Part shown: positions 1 through 6,673 of the stretch, piece by piece
How the letters are laid out: the number at the start of each line of letters is the position of its first letter
How positions within the stretch are numbered: the stretch's first letter is position 1
Source: CAYXUW01 sp964468375
Lineage (GTDB): Bacteria; Planctomycetota; Phycisphaerae; Sedimentisphaerales; Anaerobacaceae
Reading direction: 5' to 3'
Assembly (NCBI GenBank): GCA_964468375.1
Contig: CAYXUW010000081.1
Coordinates: 1 to 10,760, forward strand
DNA: 10,760 nt
Notes under the pieces: model-generated
Told to the model about the DNA's origin: nothing
Database searches by the model: none
Seen by the model: only the letters and a program-made list of their open reading frames with translations
Position numbers and translations under genes: made by a program

Positions 1-1
1 G

Positions 2-1843
2 ACTGATATTGGCCTGTCCGAATATTATGAGATGCTGGACAGCGAGGAAATCCAGGCACATCCTTATAGAAAAAAACTTTTTGCATTAGGACGGAATAAC
101 TTTGCCGGTTTGGTGGTATATGATTCCGAAGGGCGGCGCATTTATCCTTTGTTGTCTTTTGGGACAGACAGTGCAGCTGAGTCTTCAGCAGATTTTAAGG
201 ACGCCTGGCAGCTTGAATTCGTCGAGCACGAATTTTCCCGAGCTGCGGAAATTTACGGCGGTAAAGCAAAATATGGCGACGATAGCGTTTACCTGGTCGG
301 CATCATTGGCAGAAGCAGGTGTTTATCAAAACTTGAGCGCTTGGATGAAGCTATTGCGGAGTGTAAACAAGCTGCTTTTAGCCCTTTGGAAAAAACAGCC
401 GGGCCGGACCTTTTAGTTCTTATCGGAAATGCACGGCTGTTGCTGCTGAATTTAATAAAGGACAATGCCGAGTATAGTGCGTTATTTGAACAGACGTTCG
501 AAAAGTTAGCTTCGATGCTATATTCGGTTAATGAGGCGGGTTTTGCGTTGCCAGCCAATCATAATCTGTTTCTTGCCCAGAGTCTTGCCAGGATGGCACG
601 CAGGTATAGCAAAGAGGATTTCAAATTATCCGATTTTGAGCGATTAATTGCCGCAGAAGAGTTGTCTATTCAGGCGGCAGAGAATTTCCCCGAAGCAGAT
701 ACCCTTAAGAGGATAAAAGAGAATAGACTGCAGCGGATATCCCTTGAGGGTAAAGTGCGATATGGTATATATCACAGGGCTGATGGTATGAGCGCGCTAG
801 CTTTGTTATCTGCCGAACAGGTCGAATCGATTTTCGCTGACTTCGCGAGTGATTTCAGGGATTCCGGCGTTGCGTATAGAATAGTAGACGAGGCTGGCAG
901 GTTTGTGGCGGGTGCTGATGAGGTCGACGACGAACCTTTCGCGTCGGCTGTTCTCGGCGGGGATTTCCCCGGCTGGAAAATCGAGCTGTCGTTCAGAGCA
1001 GGTGACATTTTGGAGCAGACGGCGAGCCGGCATGTTGCCATTTATATCTGGACGGGTGTGCTTGTTATTATTTTGATTCTTCTCGCGGGCGGATTTGCTG
1101 CACAGGCGGTCAGAAAACAAATTAAGCTTAACAAGCTCAAAAATGATTTCATAGCGACGGTTTCTCACGAATTAAAAACTCCTCTGGCCTCTATACGATT
1201 GCTTGTGGACACCTTGCTGGAGGGCAATTACAAAGACCAGCAGCAAGCAACGGAATATTTTCAGCTGGTTTCGAAGGAAAATGAGAGATTGACACGTTTG
1301 GTTGATAACTTCCTGACCTTTTCGAGGATGGAGCGGAACAAGCAGACCTTTGCTATGACTCGAACGAGTCCCGATGATATTGCACGGGACGCCGCCGAGG
1401 CCGTAAAGACCAAATTCGGTGCTGGTCGATGTGATTTTCAATTGGAAATAGTTGATGATTTGCCAGATGTGTTCGCCGACCACGATATTATGGTTACCGC
1501 CCTCGTTAACCTGCTTGATAATTCTTATAAGTATTCTTATGATGATAAGAAAATCCAGTTGAAGGTTTTCTCCGAGGATAATTCGGTTTGTTTTTCTGTT
1601 AAGGATAATGGTATCGGGATGAATCGCAGGCAGGTAAAGAAAATATTCGACAGATTTTATCAGGCGGATATTTCTCTTTCCCGCCGGGCGGAGGGCACCG
1701 GTTTGGGCTTGTCTATTGTAAAATTTATCGTCGATGCCCATAAAGGCACAATTTCTGTCGAAAGCGAACCCAGAAAAGGAACTACCTTTACTGTGAAATT
1801 GAAAGCCGAGCAATCAGACCCGGCGGATAAAGAGGTTATGTAA
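2..1843 (+). CDS. Membrane sensor histidine kinase, 5' end outside window
   Basis: This is a sensor kinase that should autophosphorylate on histidine and pass the phosphate to the response regulators just downstream. The frame is open from base 2, with ten codons before the first visible ATG (32) and no ribosome binding site there, so the true start is probably outside the window. Numbering from that ATG, the N-terminal half lacks a membrane helix and contains a TPR-like helix pair at about 85-118. It is followed by a PAS/Cache-like stretch (about 270-325), a strong transmembrane helix (about 334-360), and a HisKA H-box SHELKTP with H379. The HATPase domain shows the N-box NLLDN (493-497), G1 DNGIG (525-529) and G2 GTGLGL (555-560), so all catalytic elements are intact. 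A first membrane helix is presumably encoded upstream, making the N-terminal half extracytoplasmic. The signal it senses is unknown. The stop codon overlaps the next ATG by one base. Confidence 0.92.
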   Translation, partial: TDIGLSEYYEMLDSEEIQAHPYRKKLFALGRNNFAGLVVYDSEGRRIYPLLSFGTDSAAESSADFKDAWQLEFVEHEFSRAAEIYGGKAKYGDDSVYLVGIIGRSRCLSKLERLDEAIAECKQAAFSPLEKTAGPDLLVLIGNARLLLLNLIKDNAEYSALFEQTFEKLASMLYSVNEAGFALPANHNLFLAQSLARMARRYSKEDFKLSDFERLIAAEELSIQAAENFPEADTLKRIKENRLQRISLEGKVRYGIYHRADGMSALALLSAEQVESIFADFASDFRDSGVAYRIVDEAGRFVAGADEVDDEPFASAVLGGDFPGWKIELSFRAGDILEQTASRHVAIYIWTGVLVIILILLAGGFAAQAVRKQIKLNKLKNDFIATVSHELKTPLASIRLLVDTLLEGNYKDQQQATEYFQLVSKENERLTRLVDNFLTFSRMERNKQTFAMTRTSPDDIARDAAEAVKTKFGAGRCDFQLEIVDDLPDVFADHDIMVTALVNLLDNSYKYSYDDKKIQLKVFSEDNSVCFSVKDNGIGMNRRQVKKIFDRFYQADISLSRRAEGTGLGLSIVKFIVDAHKGTISVESEPRKGTTFTVKLKAEQSDPADKEVM

Positions 1844-2547
1844 TGAAAAATGTTTTGATTGTCGAAGATAATTTGACTATGCTGCGTGGCCTGAAAGATA
1901 ACTTTGAGTCGAGAGGTTATCAGGTCAGAACAGCCACCGACGGCGAACTGGGGCTTAAGGCGGCGATGGCTTCAAAACCCGACCTTATTATTCTGGATAT
2001 TATGCTGCCGAAAATAAACGGCTACGAAGTTTGCAGTCTCCTCCGCAAGAAAAATCTCGATATACCTATTATAATGCTGACCGCCAAAGACCAGGAAAAA
2101 GACATTGTGTTAGGCCTGAATCTCGGAGCCGATGATTATATCACCAAGCCCTTCAGCATAAAAGTATTGATGGCTCGGGCTGAAGCTTTGCAGCGGCGCC
2201 GAAAAGATAGCGAACCGCCCGTATACGAATTTGGCGATTGTATTCTGAACGTAATCGACCACACGCTTTTACGCAATGGGAAGAATGTTATGCTTACCCC
2301 TGAAGAGTACAAATTGCTGCATTTGTTTCTCAGAAGGTTAGGAGATACACTCCCTCGCGAGGAGATACTTAACAGCGTGTGGGGCCATAGCCACTTTATT
2401 ACCGTCCGGGACGTTGACCGACTCGTTAATACTTTGAAAGACAAAATAGAGCCGGACCCCCATGTCCCTGTATATATTCATACGAAAGAGACGATGGGCT
2501 ATGTGTTTGAAAGGCCTCAGATAAATGGAAACAATACTGATAGTTGA
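1843..2547 (+). CDS. OmpR/PhoB-family response regulator, first of a tandem pair
   Basis: A DNA-binding response regulator and likely phosphoacceptor of the kinase upstream. The receiver domain (about 1-118) has the acidic pair E8/D9, phosphoacceptor D52 in ILDIMLP, T80 in MLTAK and K102 in TKPF, so it should be phosphorylatable. The C-terminal winged helix (about 128-225) contains EEILNSVWG and a recognition helix region around RDVDRLVNTL. The wing ends IHTKETMGYVFE, which departs from the usual RTVRGxGYRF pattern and from its neighbour, so its DNA contacts may be unusual. The start is supported by AGAGG at 1831-1835, seven bases before the ATG, and by the TAATG overlap with the kinase stop, which implies translational coupling. 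The last residues are read through the beginning of the next gene. The target genes cannot be seen from the sequence. Confidence 0.93.
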   Translation: MKNVLIVEDNLTMLRGLKDNFESRGYQVRTATDGELGLKAAMASKPDLIILDIMLPKINGYEVCSLLRKKNLDIPIIMLTAKDQEKDIVLGLNLGADDYITKPFSIKVLMARAEALQRRRKDSEPPVYEFGDCILNVIDHTLLRNGKNVMLTPEEYKLLHLFLRRLGDTLPREEILNSVWGHSHFITVRDVDRLVNTLKDKIEPDPHVPVYIHTKETMGYVFERPQINGNNTDS

Positions 2548-3205
2548 AGATGACCCCGCTATGCTCCGGGGACTGAAGGATAACTTCGAGTTTAAGGGTT
2601 ATCAGGTATTGACGGCCGCCGATGGGGAAGAAGGACTGAATACCGCTCTTAACAAAAAGCCAGACCTTATTATTCTGGATATTATGCTGCCGAAGATAAA
2701 CGGGTATGAAATTTGCCGGCTTATTCGCCAGGAAGACTTGGATATGCCGATAATAATGTTGACCGCCAAAGGCGAGGAATCGGATATAATTTTGGGACTG
2801 AATCTCGGTGCTGACGATTATGTTACCAAACCTTTCAGCATAAAAGAGCTTTTGGCGAGGTCTGCCGCATTTTTGAGACGAAGAAAACAGGCAAGGCAGG
2901 ATATTTATGAGTTTGCGGATTTTAAGCTTGATATCCCGGCGAGAAAGCTGACGCGCAAGGGTAAGGAAATTAAACTGTCGCCAAAAGAATTTAGCTTGCT
3001 GGAGTTATTTGCCAGACTGCCAGGCAGGGCACTGACACGTGATGAGATATTAAACAAGGTATGGGGCTACGATTCTTTTTCTGGTCAGCGATGCATCGAC
3101 CGTTTCGTTACCACGCTTAGAAATAAAATAGAGGCCAATCCGCACAAACCAGTTTTTATACGTACCATAAGAGAAATAGGTTACAAGTTCGAGCCACCCG
3201 AATAA
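2525..3205 (+). CDS. OmpR/PhoB-family response regulator, second of a tandem pair
   Basis: A second DNA-binding response regulator of 226 residues. Its receiver domain is about 72% identical to that of the preceding gene by hand alignment (87 of 121 positions). Phosphorylation residues sit at identical positions: E8/D9/D10, D52, T80 and K102. The winged helix includes DEILNKVWGY, a recognition helix around RCIDRFVTTL and a conventional wing FIRTIREIGYKF. That output domain is only about 49% identical to its twin. The frame begins 23 bases inside the previous gene; AAGG at 2511-2514 is a weak binding site, so coupled translation is likely. It is the last gene of the operon: the next gene is convergent, 78 bases away. 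It probably shares the kinase with its twin but binds a different operator, which is inference. Confidence 0.93.
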   Translation: METILIVEDDPAMLRGLKDNFEFKGYQVLTAADGEEGLNTALNKKPDLIILDIMLPKINGYEICRLIRQEDLDMPIIMLTAKGEESDIILGLNLGADDYVTKPFSIKELLARSAAFLRRRKQARQDIYEFADFKLDIPARKLTRKGKEIKLSPKEFSLLELFARLPGRALTRDEILNKVWGYDSFSGQRCIDRFVTTLRNKIEANPHKPVFIRTIREIGYKFEPPE

Positions 3206-3226
3206 AAGGGGGGAAATTCACTATTT

Positions 3227-3250
3227 TGCGATGCAAGGCTGCTTCGCAGC
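3227..3250. other. Hairpin between convergent genes
   Basis: The 78-base gap between the convergent genes holds GCTGC-TTC-GCAGC (3238-3250). It also holds a competing pairing of TGCGA (3227-3231) with TCGCA (3244-3248). Neither strand has a U-run after the stem, so this is not a convincing intrinsic terminator. It may still block or end transcription from either side. Confidence 0.3.
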
Positions 3251-3283
3251 ACATAAATCATAGTTGTAATTAATGATTCGTTG

Positions 3284-4060
3284 CTACATACCCTTGGGTA
3301 CGATATAGATCTCGACCCGCCTGTTTTGTGGATTGCCTTTTTTGCCGGGCTTATTTGGTACAATCGGCCGGAATTCACCAAAACCTCGTATGCTCATACG
3401 CTCTGGGCTCACACCGTTGTTTGACATTAAATCCAGCACAGAGATTGCTCTGTGGGCTGACAGGTGCCAGTTGGTTGGATGTTTTGCGCGGGTATCAGGT
3501 TTACCGATTCGAATATCATCGGTGTGGCCGGCGATTATAACATCAAATTTTCCACCCTGTTCTGAAGTCAGAATCTTACATAGCGACTTAATTACTTCGA
3601 TGGCCATGGGTGCCATTTTGTCACTGCCGGGTTCAAAGAGCAAATCGCTTTTGAACTTAACTATTCCGCGGTTTGAATCATACTCGACCATTTCCTTATC
3701 CTTGGCGAAATCTTCCAGTACGATGCTCAGTTCCACCGGCAGCGATGCTCCGCCGTAAAGCAGTTGCTGCTGCATCGAAGAAATCAACGCCTTCTTTTTT
3801 GCAATGTCTTCTTCTAGCACAGCTATTGTTTGTTGCAGTGCCTTTACCTCGACATCACATCGGCCTTCGGCAGTTTCGAGTTTTCTCCTAAATTGGTCGA
3901 GCGTGACTTTGGTAGCTTGTATTTCGCTTTCGAGTTCGGCTATTCGTTCTTGTTGTATATCGTTTTGGACTTTGAGGTCTTTAAGTTCCGGGCCGCAGCC
4001 GTTCAGAGCTATAGTGCAGATGAGTAAAAGAAAAAACGCCGAAAGTTTGACAGTTCGCAT
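3284..4060 (-). CDS. OmpA-domain lipoprotein with coiled coil (Pal/YiaD-like)
   Basis: A 258-residue envelope protein expected to anchor the outer membrane to peptidoglycan or to brace the periplasm. Residues 1-21 form a lipoprotein signal with lipobox LNGC and acylated C22. Residues about 27-100 form a heptad-like coiled coil rich in E, K, Q and L. From about 128 to 256 lies the OmpA C-terminal (peptidoglycan-binding) domain, with GHTDD (178-182), LSAHRA (R204) and NRRVEI (246-251). D181 and R204 match the aspartate/arginine pair that binds diaminopimelate in this family. The start is supported by GGAAAGG shortly before the ATG. The gene is transcribed separately from the upstream HTH gene, which ends in a terminator. 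The domain layout is clear, but the precise role (Pal-like anchoring or another envelope function) is not. There is no Tol system nearby to support a Pal identity. Confidence 0.9.
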   Translation of the reverse strand: MRTVKLSAFFLLLICTIALNGCGPELKDLKVQNDIQQERIAELESEIQATKVTLDQFRRKLETAEGRCDVEVKALQQTIAVLEEDIAKKKALISSMQQQLLYGGASLPVELSIVLEDFAKDKEMVEYDSNRGIVKFKSDLLFEPGSDKMAPMAIEVIKSLCKILTSEQGGKFDVIIAGHTDDIRIGKPDTRAKHPTNWHLSAHRAISVLDLMSNNGVSPERMSIRGFGEFRPIVPNKPGKKGNPQNRRVEIYIVPKGM

Positions 4061-4184
4061 TGTTCCATCCTTTCCAAAAAATACGTGACGAGCAAATTTC
4101 CCTTAGTCGTCCTATAAAATATAACGATTATCTATTCTAAGCTATTATTATCGACCACTTCCTTCATTTCCAACCACATCAGTA

Positions 4185-4213
4185 AATAAAACCTATTTAT
4201 ATTTATCCGTCAA
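4185..4213 (-). promoter_or_regulatory. Candidate promoter of the OmpA-domain lipoprotein gene
   Basis: On the minus strand TTGACG (4208-4213) is followed after 17 bases by TTTATT (4185-4190), giving five of six and four of six matches to the sigma-70 hexamers. It would leave a leader of about 120 bases before the ATG at 4060. Apart from this site and the terminator at 4297-4328, I see nothing in the 301-base gap 4061-4361, which is AT-rich with no plausible small gene. The 11-base element TTGACGGATAA recurs upstream of the minus-strand gene at 5888-6634. Confidence 0.35.
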
Positions 4214-4296
4214 GCACAAACTTTCAAAATATATTCGGCTCTCTTAGGTCGCTTTCGTCCGCCTTAAAGCAGGTTCCGATGGTTTTTTAGCGCAGC

Positions 4297-4328
4297 AAAA
4301 AGGCCCTTTTATTTGCTTAAAAAGGGCC
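4297..4328 (-). terminator. Rho-independent terminator of the HTH/membrane protein gene
   Basis: Read on the minus strand, GGCCCTTTT pairs perfectly with AAAAGGGCC (nine base pairs, 4320-4328 with 4302-4310) around a nine-base loop. The stem is followed at once by TTTTT (4297-4301). It begins 34 bases after the stop codon of the gene at 4362-5450. The plus strand has no U-run after the stem, so the orientation is clear. It separates that gene from the lipoprotein gene downstream. Confidence 0.88.
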
Positions 4329-4361
4329 GAGAGAGACTAAACTTTATCTGCTGTGTGCAGA

Positions 4362-5450
4362 CTAAATGTTTTCGATATCCGGTTCTTGCTCCGCCTCAGG
4401 AGCTTCTTCGGTTTCCTTCGTTTTTTTCTTTTTTCCTTTCTTTTTCTTTTCTTTTTTCGCTTTCTTTTCCTTCTTTTCTTTTTTCTTCACGGTTGTCTTT
4501 CCGCCTTTACCGCCGAGCATGAAAGCTACCCCGACCACAAGACCCGACGCTACAGCAGCGCCGATAGTAACATACCATATTAAATCTTGTATTGCTGTCC
4601 GCACCGCAGGTATCGTGTTCTTGAACGCTGCCATCGTTACTATAACAGTATAAATAACAGCTAAAAACGGTAGAACCAGCATAATGCCAAAAGCATTACT
4701 TATCATATCCGGTGCCGGCTCAGCATAACCTTGAACCATTATCGGTGCCTCAGGACCTGGTTCCGTTGCGGCGGGACCTTCCTCTGGCATTAGTTGGTCC
4801 GCCTCCGCGGCTACCTCCATCGCCGAAGCTTCCGGTGCCTTGCCTTCTTCACCTTCGCTTTCAGGAGTATAAATTTCATCGAGAATGCCGCCCAGCGAAG
4901 TATCATCGGCCTGCAGCGAAAGGTCTAATAGCCCTGAGCCGCTGCCGAAAGTGTCAAGATTTACGTCTTCTTCAATTTCCTCCAGCGACGCCTCACTTGC
5001 ACTTGATGCCCCTCTTGTTGCGCCCAGCGTATCATCTAACGCACCGCCGCCGTCCGATACGAGTTTTGTTTCGCTCAGCGTATCGTCTGCCAGCTTGTAA
5101 TCTTCGCCTTCTTCGTCACCGAGCACATTAATTCCTTCGCCGGTCATAGCTGTGGTGTCTCCCCCCGTCGACTTGCTTTCTTCGGCTGGGCCTTCATCCG
5201 GTTCCGGTGCCAGAGAAATCTCATCGTCGCTTATCAATTCCTCTGTTTCATTTGAAGTTTCCTCCGGTGCCGCGCTTGCCTCAGCCATCAGTGCCTCGAC
5301 ATCAGCAGCTTTGTATACCGCACCCTCTTCTTCGCCTGTATCGCCGCGATACTCACGGAGCTTGCCCTGCTTGACCATCTCCTGCACTTCTTCTACCGTT
5401 TTATTGAGCTTTGCGGCGGCTTCTTGTAACGTATAAAACGCATCAGCCAT
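4362..5450 (-). CDS. Unnamed membrane protein: N-terminal HTH, acidic middle, two TM helices, lysine-rich tail
   Basis: I do not know a function for this 362-residue protein. Residues about 5-57 resemble a MerR/excisionase-type helix-turn-helix (YTLQEAAAKLNKTVEEV, then GKLREYR and VYKAADVEALM). Residues about 58-248 are acidic and low in complexity (many E, D, S, G, A) and include ISLAPEPDEG and, at 168-194, FGSGSGLLDL followed by ADDTSLGGILDEIY. The latter looks like a conserved block rather than random filler. Two membrane helices follow (about 252-275 and 287-311). Residues 315-345 contain 20 lysines in 31 positions, then an acidic end. With two helices, both the HTH and the lysine tail should lie on the cytoplasmic side, so it could tie DNA or RNA to the membrane; this is inference. 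The start is supported by AGGAGT seven bases before the ATG. It is a monocistronic gene with its own promoter and terminator. Confidence 0.85.
   Translation of the reverse strand: MADAFYTLQEAAAKLNKTVEEVQEMVKQGKLREYRGDTGEEEGAVYKAADVEALMAEASAAPEETSNETEELISDDEISLAPEPDEGPAEESKSTGGDTTAMTGEGINVLGDEEGEDYKLADDTLSETKLVSDGGGALDDTLGATRGASSASEASLEEIEEDVNLDTFGSGSGLLDLSLQADDTSLGGILDEIYTPESEGEEGKAPEASAMEVAAEADQLMPEEGPAATEPGPEAPIMVQGYAEPAPDMISNAFGIMLVLPFLAVIYTVIVTMAAFKNTIPAVRTAIQDLIWYVTIGAAVASGLVVGVAFMLGGKGGKTTVKKKEKKEKKAKKEKKKKGKKKKTKETEEAPEAEQEPDIENI
4421..4488. repeat. Polypyrimidine/polypurine tract inside the lysine-tail coding region
   Basis: On the plus strand 67 of 68 bases are pyrimidines, interrupted only by G at 4459. 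On the coding (minus) strand this is a run of A-rich Lys and Glu codons for residues about 322-344. It explains several phenylalanine-rich spurious frames on the plus strand. Confidence 0.8.
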
Positions 5451-5477
5451 AAATTTACTCCTGAAAATTCCTCTTCT

Positions 5478-5503
5478 GCTTTCCTTAATGCCTGTCGGAA
5501 AGC
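5478..5503 (-). promoter_or_regulatory. Leader hairpin upstream of the HTH/membrane protein gene
   Basis: In the inferred 5' leader, GCTTTCC (5497-5503 read on the minus strand) pairs perfectly with GGAAAGC (5478-5484) around a 12-base loop. The stem ends 27 bases before the start codon and does not hide the AGGAGT binding site. It may stabilise the mRNA or act in regulation; no riboswitch family is recognised. Confidence 0.35.
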
Positions 5504-5569
5504 TTAAAAAGCCTGTATTTCTCTATTTTTTAGACTCTACACCCAAAAAAAACAGCTTTTCATATAAAA

Positions 5570-5598
5570 ATTATAACGTAAACCGGGTGGATATGCAA
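5570..5598 (-). promoter_or_regulatory. Candidate promoter of the HTH/membrane protein gene
   Basis: On the minus strand a perfect -10 hexamer TATAAT (5570-5575) lies 17 bases after TTGCAT (5593-5598), a half-matching -35. Transcription would start near 5563, giving a leader of about 113 bases that contains the hairpin at 5478-5503. This is the best sigma-70-like site in the window. Confidence 0.5.
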
Positions 5599-5619
5599 GC
5601 TATTTTTGCCGAAAATGCC

Positions 5620-5658
5620 GTAAGTTAAGCCCGATAAACCTCTTGCGGGCGGCCTTAC
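5620..5658. other. Imperfect stem-loop between the HTH gene promoter and tRNA-Pro
   Basis: GTAAG (5620-5624) pairs with CTTAC (5654-5658) and GCCCG (5629-5633) with CGGGC (5646-5650), separated by a 4x3 internal loop and closing a 12-base loop. No U-run follows on either strand. It lies upstream of both transcripts, so it could be a protein site or a small RNA part, or chance. The rest of the 291-base gap 5451-5741 holds the promoters and leader listed separately. Confidence 0.25.
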
Positions 5659-5682
5659 TGCGCATACTCGGGTACGATTGTA

Positions 5683-5709
5683 TTGCGGCAGCTGGCTATT
5701 TTGTATAAA
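5683..5709 (+). promoter_or_regulatory. Candidate promoter of tRNA-Pro
   Basis: TATAAA (5704-5709) is a good -10 about 33 bases before the tRNA. The only -35-like element, TTGCGG (5683-5688), is spaced at a short 15 bases. The -10 is more convincing than the pair. Confidence 0.3.
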
Positions 5710-5741
5710 ATGCTTTCCCTGACGAGCTTCAGCTTCATTTT

Positions 5742-5817
5742 CGGGGTGTAGCTCAGCTTGGCTTAGAGCGCCTGCTTTGGGAGCAGGAAGTCGCTGGTTC
5801 GAATCCAGTCACCCCGA
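5742..5817 (+). tRNA. tRNA-Pro, anticodon TGG
   Basis: A complete cloverleaf of 76 bases. The acceptor CGGGGTG pairs perfectly with CACCCCG (5810-5816), followed by discriminator A at 5817. The D-arm is GCTC/GAGC. The anticodon stem CCTGC/GCAGG encloses the loop TTTGGGA, so the anticodon is TGG, reading CCA and other CCN proline codons. The T-arm has the canonical TTCGAAT loop. The 3' CCA is not encoded and must be added enzymatically. No duplicate of its 3' end is visible nearby, so there is no sign of an integrated element at this tRNA. A T-rich stretch at 5852-5859 follows, without a strong terminator stem. Confidence 0.97.
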
Positions 5818-5887
5818 TTCTCTGAACCAGCTTTGCATAAAGTGCTTTAATCTCTTTTTAACTTTCCAATTTCGATTTGAAATCGCT

Positions 5888-6634
5888 TCAGGGGTTGGCG
5901 TTATGCTTATTTTCGTAGGGAGGACGGTGCAGAACATGTCCAGCGATGATTATGATGATTAGCAGAGCCATCAAAACCATAGCGGCGTATGGACTATACG
6001 ATGCCGTTTGGTCAAGCAGATTACGAAGAAAAAAGGCCCAGCCGAAGATTGCCGCGACAGTTCCTGCCAGCACGGCGGTCATTATGACCCAGACTCGCAG
6101 GTTTAGCAAAAATCCAATCACACAGCCCACCACCGGCCCGGTCATCCAGAAAGGAAACCACACAAAAACGAATAACCCGATTATGCCGTATTTCCGCACC
6201 ATATCCTTATTGGCTTCTGCCGCATTGCGAATACGCTGGAATATGTTCTTGAGCCATTTAACCACCAGTAACCGTCGCCAGCTGAGCACGAACAGCGGGT
6301 AGAAAATGAGAACCAGAATTGTTTCTATTGCTATACACATCGGGATGACTGTGCTGTGTTTGAGGTTCAGAGAATATCCGAATGCCATACCAGCTGCTCG
6401 GCCGAAGATAATTTGAGTCGCGGTCATACCGACCAGAACTTGTGAACCCTCCGGCGAGTACAGCATCTTGGTTCCGAGCCAGAAAGCATATATAAACGCC
6501 AAAGTGACTCCGGCCATTAAGAGACGGCCCTCGGATTGCGTCAGAAGAGTTGTTCTTAAAAGTTTCCTTTGCTCCGAATGTGCCTCAGTTGCTGATTGTT
6601 CAGTTTTGTCTCCCATACGCTTTGCACACCCCAT
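5888..6634 (-). CDS. Polytopic membrane protein, small multidrug export (COG2426/PF06695) type
   Basis: A 248-residue inner-membrane protein with about six hydrophobic segments, near 38-58, 65-85, 95-117, 149-177, 183-205 and 217-237. A charged loop lies between the third and fourth (WRRLLVVKWLKNIFQRIRNA). The block KYGIIGLFVFVWFPFWMTGP, followed by VVGCVIGFLLNL, matches the pattern of the small multidrug export family, whose name is historical and whose transport substrate is not established. The start is uncertain. The first ATG (6634) has no clear binding site, while a second ATG at residue 7 (6616) has GGGGTG about ten bases upstream, so the protein may be 242 residues. It stands alone, convergent with tRNA-Pro and divergent from the dehydrogenase gene. 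Family confidence is moderate; that it is a real membrane protein is near certain. Confidence 0.78.
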   Translation of the reverse strand: MGCAKRMGDKTEQSATEAHSEQRKLLRTTLLTQSEGRLLMAGVTLAFIYAFWLGTKMLYSPEGSQVLVGMTATQIIFGRAAGMAFGYSLNLKHSTVIPMCIAIETILVLIFYPLFVLSWRRLLVVKWLKNIFQRIRNAAEANKDMVRKYGIIGLFVFVWFPFWMTGPVVGCVIGFLLNLRVWVIMTAVLAGTVAAIFGWAFFLRNLLDQTASYSPYAAMVLMALLIIIIIAGHVLHRPPYENKHNANP

Positions 6635-6673
6635 AATGGAGTTATTTTAACTGATATTTCCTGCGTTGCACAC

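Noticed and set aside
1172..1813. A 213-codon minus-strand frame opposite the kinase catalytic domain
   Set aside because: The plus strand here encodes all the HisKA and HATPase motifs; the antisense frame shows no recognisable domain and no start signal.
2525..2547. The overlap of the two response regulators as a frameshifted single gene
   Set aside because: Each frame encodes a complete receiver plus winged helix with all key residues and its own start, so these are two intact genes.
4366..4653. Plus-strand frame rich in Phe/Ser opposite the lysine tail
   Set aside because: It is the complement of the polypurine coding tract. The minus-strand gene has a start signal, domains, promoter and terminator, and this frame has none.
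5742..5817. tRNA-Pro as an integration site for a mobile element
   Set aside because: No repeat of the tRNA 3' end and no integrase or phage-like gene is visible on either side.
5873..5885. Palindrome CGATTTGAAATCG just after the minus-strand membrane gene, as terminator
   Set aside because: The stem is short with a tiny loop, and no U-run follows on the minus strand, so it does not qualify as an intrinsic terminator.
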